From Bacteroidales bacterium (lineage in GTDB: Bacteria; Bacteroidota; Bacteroidia; Bacteroidales; PUMT01): a stretch of DNA of 34,823 nucleotides. Shown here in pieces: positions 1 through 8,353 of the stretch (position 1 is its first letter; each line of letters begins with the position of its first letter). The notes under the pieces are model-generated. The model was not told where the DNA came from. It was given only the letters and a program-made list of their open reading frames with translations, and searched no databases. The stretch lies in assembly GCA_007132715.1 (NCBI GenBank), contig SLOE01000086.1, positions 1-34,823 on the forward strand, written 5' to 3'. A program made the translations under genes and the position numbers.

Positions 1-804
1 CGCATCTGTAAAGCCACTTTCATTGTTGGACCTGCAGGATCTGTAAAGCTTCCTGACAGGTCCGGGGGCATTCTCCATTGCAAAAGGGTGGGCTGCGAAA
101 TTGAGCAGGTCCAGGTCATTGTAATCGTTGCCGGTGGCCAGCGTAAAGGATCTGTCCACACCCAGCCTGCTGCACAGCCATTCAACCGTATGCCCTTTCG
201 AAACGCCTGAAGGAAAGATCTCTACCCACATGGTCTTTCCATCGAGAGGCGAAGTGGTTCTGACCACCCGCATTGAGTCAAGTCTTTCCCTGATCTCTTC
301 AAGGAGTTCCAGGTTCTCGGGCACAATTGCAAGAAGTTGGCTGGCATGGGTGTAGTTCGGGGGGTCCACCTCAAGGGGAGCCGCAAAGTCACTGTAGAGC
401 TCAATCCTCCGGTGGAAATCATCGTTGCCGCAACTGGCATCATGAAAAAGAAATGCATGATTGTCAGGTACGAGGTCATGCACCATGAAGCTCATTCCTG
501 CCGCGGTCAGAATCTCAATAGCCAGTTTAACATCGGGTTCACGGAGATGCTCCGCGTAGATGAGTTCTCCGCTTTTCAAGTCTATGGCGCCGGCACCTGT
601 AGAGAACACCAGGTAGTCGACCGGGATGCCGGATGGAAGCACCTTTTTTAAACTGAACAAATTCCTCCCGGTGGCAACCACCCTGTGAATGTTTTGTTTT
701 CCCAGCCAATGCAGGGTATCCAGGTCAGTTTCGCTTATTTCTTTACTGTCATTGAGAAGTGTTCCGTCAAGATCAGTAATTACCATGTCGACACGATGTT
801 CCAT
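1..804 (-). CDS. Cof-type HAD hydrolase (partial, 3' end cut off)
   Basis: Open reading frame of 268 codons from the ATG at 804 to the left edge, with no stop in the window, so the C-terminus is missing. Near the N-terminus the protein carries ITDLDGTLLND, the HAD motif I with nucleophile Asp and general-acid Asp. It then has VATGRN (the motif II region), and near the cut end ATGNDYNDLDLL, the GNDxND motif IV that binds Mg2+. This order and the large cap between motifs place it in the HAD-IIB/Cof subfamily, cytoplasmic phosphatases of sugar phosphates or similar metabolites. The family is about 260-290 aa, so only a few residues should be lost. The start lies 7 nt after the metX stop, so the two are probably co-transcribed, although HAD phosphatases have no fixed role in methionine synthesis. 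The substrate cannot be read from sequence. Confidence 0.9.
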   Translation of the reverse strand, partial: MEHRVDMVITDLDGTLLNDSKEISETDLDTLHWLGKQNIHRVVATGRNLFSLKKVLPSGIPVDYLVFSTGAGAIDLKSGELIYAEHLREPDVKLAIEILTAAGMSFMVHDLVPDNHAFLFHDASCGNDDFHRRIELYSDFAAPLEVDPPNYTHASQLLAIVPENLELLEEIRERLDSMRVVRTTSPLDGKTMWVEIFPSGVSKGHTVEWLCSRLGVDRSFTLATGNDYNDLDLLNFAAHPFAMENAPGPVRKLYRSCRSNNESGFTDA

Positions 805-811
805 ACCAAAG

Positions 812-1837
812 TTATCTTTTGTAAAACCTTCCGATCGCAGCCGCTATGCTGTCGGTTTCAATCAGAAAACCGTCGTGGCCGTAAAGTGACTCTATTCCGG
901 AGAAGGTTGCCCCGGGAATTCTTTCTGTCATGAAAAGCTGCTCCCTGACCGGGAAAAGAAGGTCGCTTGATATTCCGATTACCAGTGTCCTGGCCCTGAC
1001 CGATGCAAGCACGGTATCGATAGTACCCCTGTTACGGCCGATATTGTGCGAGTCCAGGGCATTTAACAGTCTCATGTAGGAGAAGGCATTAAACCTCTTT
1101 ACAAGTTTATGACCCTGGTAATCCTGGTAGCTCATTGCCCTGAATCCGGATATTTTGTTGTTGTCGGTATCGGACTGTGTTTTGAGATAGGTCTCGTAAT
1201 TCCTGTAACTCAGCAGGGCTATGGAACGCGCTGCCACCAGTCCCCGTCCCCCGGCATCAGGATGGTTATCATTCCATGTCTGGTCGGCCATGATGGCCAG
1301 CCTTTGGGACTGGCTGAATGCTATGCTCCAGGGGGAAGCTTTGGCATGATTTGCTATGCAGACAAGGTGTTCGTGGATACCCGGGTTCATAATTGCCCAT
1401 TCCAGAGCCTGGTGCCCGCCTGTGGATCCGCCAAGTACAGTGTGAATTGTCTCAATCTGAAGATGCTTTCTGAGAAGCTCGTGAGTATTTACCAGATCCC
1501 TGATGGTGAGCTCGGGAAATGAATGGAACCAGGGCTTGCCGTTACGGGGATTTGTTGAAAGGGGGCCTGTTGACCCGTAACATGAACCTATCTTGTTGGC
1601 GCATACTATAAAATGATCGTCAGGATTATAGAAACGGCCCTCACCGACCAGTCCCTTCCACCAGTCTGTCACATCAGAATTGGCAGTAAATGCGTGGCAA
1701 ACCCATATTACATTGTTCCTTCCCGGATCGTAATTGCCGTATGTGTGATACGCGATATCAACAGAGGGCAGTGTTTCTCCCGACTCCAGATGTACCGGGC
1801 TTTCGTGATGATATACTTTTAACTGTCCGACTGCCAT
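812..1837 (-). CDS. metX: Homoserine O-acetyltransferase (alpha/beta hydrolase fold)
   Basis: 341 aa. MetX transfers an acetyl group from acetyl-CoA to L-homoserine, the committed step into methionine via direct sulfhydrylation. The sequence shows the family features in order: the oxyanion-region segment VCHAFTANSD (about residues 46-55), GSCYGSTGPLS (about 84-94), and the nucleophile elbow LGGSTGGHQALEW with the catalytic Ser at residue 138. The Asp-bearing SSDLLFP and the terminal GHDGFLIE with the catalytic His follow. The length is slightly below the usual 350-380 aa but the family core is complete. The elbow reads GGSTGG rather than the common GGSMGG. Acyl preference (acetyl or succinyl) in this family cannot be settled by eye. 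A convincing sigma-ABfr-type promoter lies immediately upstream. The HAD gene follows with a 7-nt gap. Confidence 0.92.
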   Translation of the reverse strand: MAVGQLKVYHHESPVHLESGETLPSVDIAYHTYGNYDPGRNNVIWVCHAFTANSDVTDWWKGLVGEGRFYNPDDHFIVCANKIGSCYGSTGPLSTNPRNGKPWFHSFPELTIRDLVNTHELLRKHLQIETIHTVLGGSTGGHQALEWAIMNPGIHEHLVCIANHAKASPWSIAFSQSQRLAIMADQTWNDNHPDAGGRGLVAARSIALLSYRNYETYLKTQSDTDNNKISGFRAMSYQDYQGHKLVKRFNAFSYMRLLNALDSHNIGRNRGTIDTVLASVRARTLVIGISSDLLFPVREQLFMTERIPGATFSGIESLYGHDGFLIETDSIAAAIGRFYKR

Positions 1838-1847
1838 TTTTTGTGTT

Positions 1848-1880
1848 CAAAAATAATGCAAAGATTTTTTAAAAACCAAA
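1848..1880 (-). promoter_or_regulatory. Bacteroidota-type promoter for metX
   Basis: Read on the minus strand: a -33 box TTTG (plus positions 1877-1880), a 21-nt spacer, and a -7 box TATTTTTG (1848-1855) that fits TAnnTTTG exactly. Only 10 nt separate the -7 box from the metX ATG, so the predicted leader is very short, about 4-7 nt. Confidence 0.7.
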
Positions 1881-1934
1881 GAGTTCAGTTATTGCTAAAG
1901 TTAATTAATTGTACCAGTATATGCCGCGTGTGGT

Positions 1935-1942
1935 TATATTTG
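1935..1942 (+). promoter_or_regulatory. -7 box in front of the deacetylase-like gene
   Basis: TATATTTG matches TAnnTTTG and ends 4 nt before the ATG at 1947. A TTG (1909-1911) lies 23 nt upstream, a poor -33 match. If functional, transcription would start at or next to the start codon, giving a leaderless mRNA. It is divergent from the metX promoter. Confidence 0.45.
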
Positions 1943-1946
1943 TACT

Positions 1947-3263
1947 ATGGCAGAGAAAACCATTCTTCTCTATTCACCTTTACTGACCCCCCGGTTGCAG
2001 TATGCAGGAAGGCATATTGGGTCAATGCTGCCGGGTGCCGTTATGGATCTGACTTCATCAAGGGATGAAGCTGTTGCCTCATCCGGTCCGGTTATAAATT
2101 ATTCGGCAGAACCTGTCGAGGGTGCTTTGAATGTAATGCCGAGCGGACTCCTGGGGGAGAGCGGAGTGAGACCCCTGGATGTAGTGCCGGCCGGTCTTGG
2201 CGGGAGGACCGTAATCTTCCCTTCTCCCGGAGGAGATGATCTTGGTTTTGATATCTTTTCGGCTGCTTTTTACATGCTGAGCCGTTACGAGGAATACCTT
2301 CCAGCCGGCAGGGACAGGCATGGGCGCTTCCCCTGGCAGGAAAGCATGGCCTGCAGGTACGGCCTTTCATGGGAGCCTCTGGTAGACCATTGGGCCGGAA
2401 TGTTAATGGAGGCGATATCACAACGGTATCCGGCCGTTTCTTTCCCCGAAAGGGAATTCAGGTTCATACCCACAATAGATGTGGATGTCCCCTGGGCATA
2501 CCGTAACAGGGGTTTGATAAGGACAATCGGAGGTTTTGCAAAAGCAGCGGCCACCGGGAATGTTGCTGACCTGAAAACGCGTTACAGGGTTCTGTTCAGA
2601 GGATGGGATGATCCATATGACACCTACGACCGGATCAGGATGATACACAGTGAATACGGGGTCACACCGGTATTCTTCTTCAGTGCAGGCAGCTACGGCA
2701 GGTTTGATAAGTCGGTGTCGCCGCAAAATAAAGAATACAGAAGGCTCATAATGGACATTTCGGCAGGCTCTGAGTGGGGAATTCACCCGTCATACCGGTC
2801 TTTCGGTCAGCCTGAACGACTGGACATGGAGATGGAAACGCTTGCCCGTATTACCGGCGAGGCCCCTGTCCGGAGCAGGAACCACTATCTCAGGTTTTCA
2901 TTCCCTGAAAGTTGCAGGATGCTTGATGCTGCAGGGATAAGAGAAGATTATACCCTTGGCTGGGCTGAAATGACCGGTTTCAGGGCGGGCACCTGTACCC
3001 CCTTCCCGTTCTACGATCTTGAGAGAGAAGAGGCCGGGAGTCTGACCTTGTTCCCGTTCCAGGTGATGGACGGCACCCTCTGTGATTACATGAAACTGGA
3101 TTCTGGAGAAGCAGCGGTACACGGATCAGAGATCGCAGCAAGGGTCAGGCAGACCGGCGGCACGCTTGTTACACTATGGCATAATGAAACATTCTCTGGA
3201 CAGGGCAGATGGAGAAATTGGGAAAAAGTATATCTTGAGATCATTAAGACCGCAATGGGATGA
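1947..3263 (+). CDS. Polysaccharide deacetylase-like protein with DUF7033-type N-terminus
   Basis: 438 aa, no signal peptide visible. The C-terminal half resembles the NodB/CE4 carbohydrate esterase fold. IPTIDVDVPWA (about residues 169-180) gives the DxD-type motif 1, and WGIHPSYRSF gives the His-containing motif 2. SRNHYLRFSFP matches the arginine loop, and LVTLWHNETFS near the end matches the motif with the catalytic His. In classical NodB proteins motif 2 is HxxxH; here the second His position is Arg (HPSYR), so metal binding may differ. From memory, the N-terminal half belongs to the Bacteroidota-restricted DUF7033 region. The stop codon overlaps the next gene's start (ATGA), so the two are translationally coupled. 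The likely job is modification of an envelope glycan or its precursor; the substrate is unknown. Confidence 0.75.
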   Translation: MAEKTILLYSPLLTPRLQYAGRHIGSMLPGAVMDLTSSRDEAVASSGPVINYSAEPVEGALNVMPSGLLGESGVRPLDVVPAGLGGRTVIFPSPGGDDLGFDIFSAAFYMLSRYEEYLPAGRDRHGRFPWQESMACRYGLSWEPLVDHWAGMLMEAISQRYPAVSFPEREFRFIPTIDVDVPWAYRNRGLIRTIGGFAKAAATGNVADLKTRYRVLFRGWDDPYDTYDRIRMIHSEYGVTPVFFFSAGSYGRFDKSVSPQNKEYRRLIMDISAGSEWGIHPSYRSFGQPERLDMEMETLARITGEAPVRSRNHYLRFSFPESCRMLDAAGIREDYTLGWAEMTGFRAGTCTPFPFYDLEREEAGSLTLFPFQVMDGTLCDYMKLDSGEAAVHGSEIAARVRQTGGTLVTLWHNETFSGQGRWRNWEKVYLEIIKTAMG

Positions 3264-4180
3264 GAAAGGAGATCAGACATATACCTGCCGGTATGATAAA
3301 CCGGGATGAGTGGGATGGCTGGGTTAGGGCGACTGCAAACAGGCGGATATCCGCCTGTTCTATGTTCCTTGATATCTTCGCTCCCGGCTGGGGTGCGCTG
3401 GTTTTGGGCAGCGGTGATGCGATCATGCCACTTACAGTCAACAGGAAATGGGGCATTAGCTATCTTTTCCAGCCTGTTTTTGTTCAGCAGCTTGGCATTT
3501 TAATGAAAGATGCCGGCGTTGATTATACGGACCTTTTTCTGGAAAGAGTATCTTCAACTTACAGGTTCTCTGATATAGCCCTGAATGAAATGAACCATCC
3601 TGACGCGGGAAGGTACCATTGTATGAACATGACCAACTACCTGCTCAAGCTGGACCGGTCATATGATGAACTGGTTCAGGGATATGACACGAACACCCTG
3701 AGGAACATAAGAAAGGCAGTCCGGCTGGGAGTTTATCTCAGACCACATGAGCATGTTAACGAAGTAATCAGGCTTTTCGCACTTAACGGCAGAAAGCTCT
3801 ATCCCAATATCAGGAGTATCAGCTACAGCCGGCTGGAGGCGGTCCTTGAAAGGGGCCTTTCGGATGGTTTTGTTGAAATAAGGGGTGCATTCTCCTCCGG
3901 CGGTGAACTTATTGCAACACTATGTATGCTTGCTGATTACGACAGGTATGTTTTTTTCTTTTCTACCAATACCCTCGAGGGAAGAAATACCGGTGCAATG
4001 TTCCTGCTTGTGGACAGCTTTATTAAGCAATATTCCGGAAGCGGCAGGACATTTGATTTCAACGGATCTGTTAATCCCGGAATGGCCCGGTTCTATAAGG
4101 GGTTTGGCTCAAAGGCCGCAATATACTGCAGGATCAGGATAAACAAGCTGCCGTTTCCGTTCCGCCTGCTTAAACGATAA
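3260..4180 (+). CDS. FemAB/GNAT-like acyltransferase
   Basis: 306 aa, cytoplasmic. The protein has the two-lobed look of the FemAB/GNAT superfamily: an N-terminal lobe ending near WGISYLFQPVFVQQLG, then YDTNTLRNIRKAVRLGV and an acetyltransferase-like C-terminal lobe. In that lobe FVEIRGAF, LIATLCMLADYDRYVFFF and FDFNGSVNPGMARFYKGFG correspond to the strand and helix blocks typical of such proteins. FemAB enzymes use aminoacyl-tRNA to add amino acids to peptidoglycan, and relatives acylate sugars; which applies here is unknown. The ATG overlaps the upstream deacetylase stop by 4 nt, so the pair probably acts on the same substrate. The protein ends 21 nt before the convergent ftsE stop. Confidence 0.7.
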   Translation: MRKEIRHIPAGMINRDEWDGWVRATANRRISACSMFLDIFAPGWGALVLGSGDAIMPLTVNRKWGISYLFQPVFVQQLGILMKDAGVDYTDLFLERVSSTYRFSDIALNEMNHPDAGRYHCMNMTNYLLKLDRSYDELVQGYDTNTLRNIRKAVRLGVYLRPHEHVNEVIRLFALNGRKLYPNIRSISYSRLEAVLERGLSDGFVEIRGAFSSGGELIATLCMLADYDRYVFFFSTNTLEGRNTGAMFLLVDSFIKQYSGSGRTFDFNGSVNPGMARFYKGFGSKAAIYCRIRINKLPFPFRLLKR

Positions 4181-4201
4181 CCTGCCTGGCAGGCTGTGCT
4201 G

Positions 4202-4918
4202 TCATTCCATAAGGCTTGTGAAGTCTATCTCCTCAGAATGATCAACTTCTGTGGCTTTGCTCTGCTCACATTTGATCGTCCTTGCCGGAAATTTCTTAAG
4301 AAGCGGATAGTTGTGGGTTGCCATAAGAACCGCCCGGCCACTGCTGCTGATCTCAAGCAGAAGCTTCAGGATATCTTCCGAATTCTCAGGGTCAAGATTC
4401 CCGGTCGGTTCATCGGCAAGGATAATATCAGGGTTGTTAAGGAGCGCCCGGGCTATGACCACACGCTGCTGTTCGCCGCCTGAAAGCTGGTGTGGCATCT
4501 TGTATCCCTTGTAGCTGAGATCAACCCTTTCAAGGACCTCAACAATACGGTCGTTTATCTCTTTTTTGTTCTTCCAGCCGGTGGCCCTGAGGACAAATGA
4601 GAGGTTGTCATATATATTCCTGTCACCCAGAAGCTGGAAATCCTGGAAAACAATGCCCAGTTTCCTCCTGAGGTAAGGAATATGCTTTTTTCTGATCTTT
4701 CCCAGGTCGTATCCGGCAACCAGCGCACTTCCTGATCTAAGGGGGAGTTCGGCATTTATGGTCTTGATAATGCTTGTTTTACCGCTTCCTACTTTACCTA
4801 TAAGATACAGGAATTCTCCCTTATTGACGCTGAAAGATACTTCCGAAAGAACCAGGTTGTCTCCCTGGAATATATTTACCTTGTTAAGATCGATGATCAG
4901 GTCAAGTGACATGGCCAT
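4202..4918 (-). CDS. ftsE: Cell-division ABC transporter ATPase FtsE
   Basis: 238 aa ABC ATPase. Walker A GKVGSGKT is at residues 41-48, the Q-loop is VFQDFQLL, the signature is LSGGEQQR, Walker B plus D-loop is [11 protein letters not shown], and the H-loop His is in MATHNYPLL. The short single-domain length and the GKVGSGKT form are what I associate with Bacteroidota FtsE, which pairs with the membrane protein FtsX to control peptidoglycan hydrolases at the septum. No ftsX is in the window, so a related lipoprotein-type ABC ATPase cannot be excluded. The start could be Met1 or Met3 (ATG at 4918 or 4912). It is divergent from the TPR gene and convergent with the FemAB-like gene. Confidence 0.85.
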   Translation of the reverse strand: MAMSLDLIIDLNKVNIFQGDNLVLSEVSFSVNKGEFLYLIGKVGSGKTSIIKTINAELPLRSGSALVAGYDLGKIRKKHIPYLRRKLGIVFQDFQLLGDRNIYDNLSFVLRATGWKNKKEINDRIVEVLERVDLSYKGYKMPHQLSGGEQQRVVIARALLNNPDIILADEPTGNLDPENSEDILKLLLEISSSGRAVLMATHNYPLLKKFPARTIKCEQSKATEVDHSEEIDFTSLME

Positions 4919-4964
4919 TAGAGATATTTATTATCAGTCCGCCCGGCTCGAGCTTGCCGTTAAA

Positions 4965-5035
4965 TGTGCTTACCGTTTTCTGCCGGCAGTTGTGCTTACC
5001 GTTTTCTGCCGGCGGTTGTGCCACATTGCCGGCAG
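4965..5035 (+). repeat. 26-bp tandem duplication with GC-rich palindromes in an intergenic gap
   Basis: The 4919-5246 gap (328 bp) contains no convincing gene. It holds two adjacent 26-bp units, 4965-4990 and 4991-5016, identical at 25 of 26 positions. A degenerate third partial unit begins at 5017. Each contains a TGCCGGC core: CTGCCGGCAG at 4980-4989 is a perfect palindrome, with variants at 5006-5015 and 5026-5035. The rest of the gap is AT-rich leader DNA for the TPR gene. Confidence 0.7.
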
Positions 5036-5194
5036 GTTAACCGTGCACGCAAGGCTCCTGAGGGGGGTGGCTGATCGTCAACAGGCAGCTAAAATAATTA
5101 TTTTTTATGAGGAGCAGCAGAATATTCAGTTAAAATATCAGTTATTGTTAATTAAAATGCCCCCTTAAAAAGGGCTGTCAAAGATTATAAATTG

Positions 5195-5202
5195 TATTTT
5201 TG
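5195..5202 (+). promoter_or_regulatory. -7 box upstream of the TPR gene
   Basis: TATTTTTG fits TAnnTTTG and lies 44 nt before the ATG at 5247. No good TTTG is seen at the expected -33 spacing, so this is a partial match. Confidence 0.4.
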
Positions 5203-5246
5203 GCAGAGCAAGTCAAAAAATATAAATAACAACCTATACAGAACCG

Positions 5247-8200
5247 ATGACCAGGATTGCTTTACAACTGTTATTGGCAGCTTTCACCCTCTTTTTATTC
5301 TCAAATACGGCAAGCGGACAGAAACCCCTGATCTATGACAATGACGATCTCTCTTTTGTCCGTGCCATGGATCTTTTCAGCAAGGAGAAATACGGAGCTG
5401 CTCAGAAGCACTTCCAGAGAGCCATAGATCAATATGAGGGTATGAATACTGTGCTCAGTTCAAAGGCCGGGTACTATGCGGCACTTTGTGCTATCGAACT
5501 GTTTAATGATGATGCCGAGTATCTGATGACGATGTTCGTGAGCAATAACCCTGAAAGTATTCATCTGAACGATGCACACTTTCATCTTGGCAGATTCTAT
5601 TACAGGAAAAGGAATTACAGGAGGTCATCTGACTGGCTGGAGGCTGTCAGGCATGAATATATTGCAGAAGACCTGAGGGATGAATACTTTTTTATGCTCG
5701 GATACGGTTATTTCATGAGAAATGAGTTTGAACGGGCATCCAGGGCTTTCTTTGTGATAACTAACCGGGATTCTCCATATGCGGCCCCGGCAACTTATTA
5801 CTACTCCCATATAGCCTACACTGACGACAACCTGGAAACTGCATTGCGCGGTTTCCTTACCCTGAGGGATGATGAAACGTTCAGCGGGATAGTTCCCTAT
5901 TACATTATCCAGATATATTACAAGCAACGCAGGTATGATGATGTAATTGAACATGGCCCTGATCTTTTGGAGGTGGCCGTATCAAGACGAGTTGCAGAGA
6001 TAGCCCGGATCATAGGGGAATCGTATTACCGGAGGCGCCAATACAATGAAGCCATTAAATACTTCGAGATGTTCATGGGCAGAACCGGAAATATTTCCCG
6101 GGACGACAGGTACCAGCTGGGATATTCCTACTATCAGACCCAGCGGTACGAAGAGGCTGCCGCAATGTTTGAACTTGTTGGCGGCAGTGATGACATGCTC
6201 AGTCAGAATACCAATTACCACCTGGCAGACTGCTACATCAGGCTTGGAGATAAGCAGAAGGCAAGAATGGCATTTTCATCTGCGTCCAGGGTTGATTATG
6301 ACAGGGCCATACAGGAGGACGCGCTGTTCAATTATTCTCTTCTTACTTTTGAGATAGCCTATTCGCCCTTCAATGAGGCGATAAACGGTCTGAACAGGTT
6401 TATTGAACTGTTTCCCGACTCCCGGAGGATTGATGAGGCATACAACTATCTGGTAATGGCTTATATGAATACCCGGAATTACCGGGAAGCACTGCGGTCT
6501 ATCGAAAAGATAAGCTCACCTACCAATGAGATCAGAAGGGCATATCAGCGGGTTGCTTACTTCAGGGGACTTGAACTATACAGTAACCTGCGGTTTGAAG
6601 ATGCAATAAAGCTATTTGATATGTCACTTCATAATGCCCAGTTCAACCAGGTCATCGCTGCTCAGGCATATTACTGGAAAGGGGAGGCGCATTTCAGGCT
6701 TGGGAGGTACGGTGAGGCTGTGAGGAACTATAACCGCTTCCTGCTTTCACCTGGTGCATTTGAACTGGATGAATACAATATTGCTCATTACAATATGGGC
6801 TATGGTTATTTCAGGAACGGTGACTATCAGAATGCAGTATCCTGGTTAAGGAGATATATTAACCTGACAGGTGAGGCAAACTCAAGAATGGTCGGAGATG
6901 CCCTGAACCGGTTGGGAGACGCATACTTTATCCTGTCAAATTATGAAACTGCCATTGAGTATTATGAAAGATCGGTGAGAAACGGACAGGCCAACAGGGA
7001 TTATGCATTGTTCCAGAAAGCTGTTGCATCAGGTCTCCTTAACAGGACCAGCGTCAAAATAGAGGTTCTTAAGCAGCTTATTGATGATCACCCGGGATCT
7101 TCCTATTTTACAGATGCCCTGTTTGAGCTTGGAAATGCCCATATGACAATCCGGACACCTGCCGGTGCAATCCCTTTTTACAGTAAGGTGGTAGATGAAT
7201 TTCCGACCAGCACCTACGTGAGCTCAGCACTTCTTCAACTGGGACTGATTGAATATAACCGGAACCGGAATGAGACCGCAATCGGATATTACAAACAGGT
7301 GGCTGAAGGTTTTCCCGGAACTCCCGAATCGAGATCAGCACTTGCAGGGCTTAGAAACATATACCTTGACATGAATGATATTGATGCGTATGTTGAATAT
7401 ACCAGGACATTGGGTGATTTTGCAACCGTAACTATTTCAGAACAGGATTCTCTCACCTACATGGCAGCTGAAAACCTTTATATGGCAGGAAACTGCCGTC
7501 AGGCAACCGAGAATTTTGGTCGTTATATTGAACAGTTCAGAAACGGAAGCTTTATTCTGAATGCACATTTTTACAAGGCAGATTGCCATTACAGGTTAAA
7601 TGAGTATAAAGAAGCACTGGAATCGTATAATTTTGTCATCGGAATGTTCAGGAATACATTTACCGAGCAGGCGCTTCTCGGTGCATCTTCGATCAATTTC
7701 AGCAATGGAAACTATAAGGATGCCCTCAAAAACTATGAGGAACTTGAACGTATTGCTGAAATGACATCAAACCTTCTGATAGCAAGGAAGGGGCAGATGA
7801 GATGTAATTTCATTCTTGGGAACCATGAAGCAGCAATTAATGCGGCTACCAGGGTGCTTTCAGCTGAGGATCTTCCTGAAGAGTTGATACGGGAAGTGCG
7901 TTTTACCATGGGTAAGGCCTATATGGCTGGTGGACAGTATGAGCAGGCGATGAATGAATTCAGGGGTGTTGCAGGGGAAGTTACCAGCAGTGAAGGTGCC
8001 GAATCAAAATACAGGTTAGCCGAGCTCTACTTTCTGCAGGGCAACAATGAACATGCTGAGAAGCAGATATATGAGTTCGTGGCAATGAATACGCCGCATC
8101 AATACTGGATGGCCATGGCCTTTATACTGCTGGCAGATATTTATCATGATCTTGGCGATGTTTTTCAGGCAAGACATACCCTTCAAAGCATCCTTGACAA

Positions 8201-8327
8201 TTATGACATTACCGATGACGGAATATTGTCAGATGCACGGAAAAGGCTTGTTGCAATTGAACAGCGCGAGGAGATGGTTCCCGAACGGGAGGCTGATACC
8301 CTTGAGATCAGATTGCAAAACCAGTAA
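5247..8327 (+). CDS. Large exported tetratricopeptide-repeat protein
   Basis: 1026 aa. The N-terminus has a Sec signal peptide: a short basic start, a hydrophobic stretch LLLAAFTLFLF, then a site near ASGQ. The mature protein is almost entirely TPR helices. Repeated units of about 34-38 residues show the small-residue/aromatic pattern, for example YGAAQKHFQRAI, YNEAIKYFEMF, YETAIEYYERSV, YKEALESYNFVI and YEQAMNEFRGV. I count roughly 20 or more units. No enzymatic domain is visible, so it is most likely a periplasmic or outer-membrane-associated scaffold. The barrel gene starts 26 nt after its stop on the same strand, which suggests an operon and a physical partnership at the outer membrane. 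Its precise role is not known to me. Confidence 0.88.
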   Translation: MTRIALQLLLAAFTLFLFSNTASGQKPLIYDNDDLSFVRAMDLFSKEKYGAAQKHFQRAIDQYEGMNTVLSSKAGYYAALCAIELFNDDAEYLMTMFVSNNPESIHLNDAHFHLGRFYYRKRNYRRSSDWLEAVRHEYIAEDLRDEYFFMLGYGYFMRNEFERASRAFFVITNRDSPYAAPATYYYSHIAYTDDNLETALRGFLTLRDDETFSGIVPYYIIQIYYKQRRYDDVIEHGPDLLEVAVSRRVAEIARIIGESYYRRRQYNEAIKYFEMFMGRTGNISRDDRYQLGYSYYQTQRYEEAAAMFELVGGSDDMLSQNTNYHLADCYIRLGDKQKARMAFSSASRVDYDRAIQEDALFNYSLLTFEIAYSPFNEAINGLNRFIELFPDSRRIDEAYNYLVMAYMNTRNYREALRSIEKISSPTNEIRRAYQRVAYFRGLELYSNLRFEDAIKLFDMSLHNAQFNQVIAAQAYYWKGEAHFRLGRYGEAVRNYNRFLLSPGAFELDEYNIAHYNMGYGYFRNGDYQNAVSWLRRYINLTGEANSRMVGDALNRLGDAYFILSNYETAIEYYERSVRNGQANRDYALFQKAVASGLLNRTSVKIEVLKQLIDDHPGSSYFTDALFELGNAHMTIRTPAGAIPFYSKVVDEFPTSTYVSSALLQLGLIEYNRNRNETAIGYYKQVAEGFPGTPESRSALAGLRNIYLDMNDIDAYVEYTRTLGDFATVTISEQDSLTYMAAENLYMAGNCRQATENFGRYIEQFRNGSFILNAHFYKADCHYRLNEYKEALESYNFVIGMFRNTFTEQALLGASSINFSNGNYKDALKNYEELERIAEMTSNLLIARKGQMRCNFILGNHEAAINAATRVLSAEDLPEELIREVRFTMGKAYMAGGQYEQAMNEFRGVAGEVTSSEGAESKYRLAELYFLQGNNEHAEKQIYEFVAMNTPHQYWMAMAFILLADIYHDLGDVFQARHTLQSILDNYDITDDGILSDARKRLVAIEQREEMVPEREADTLEIRLQNQ

Positions 8328-8353
8328 TACAGAAAATTAATATTCTTTCTAAA

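Noticed and set aside
4758-5168. A 136-codon plus-strand frame covering the start of ftsE and the repeat gap.
   Set aside because: It overlaps the Walker A region of ftsE on the other strand and translates the 26-bp repeat into low-complexity sequence; no family resemblance.
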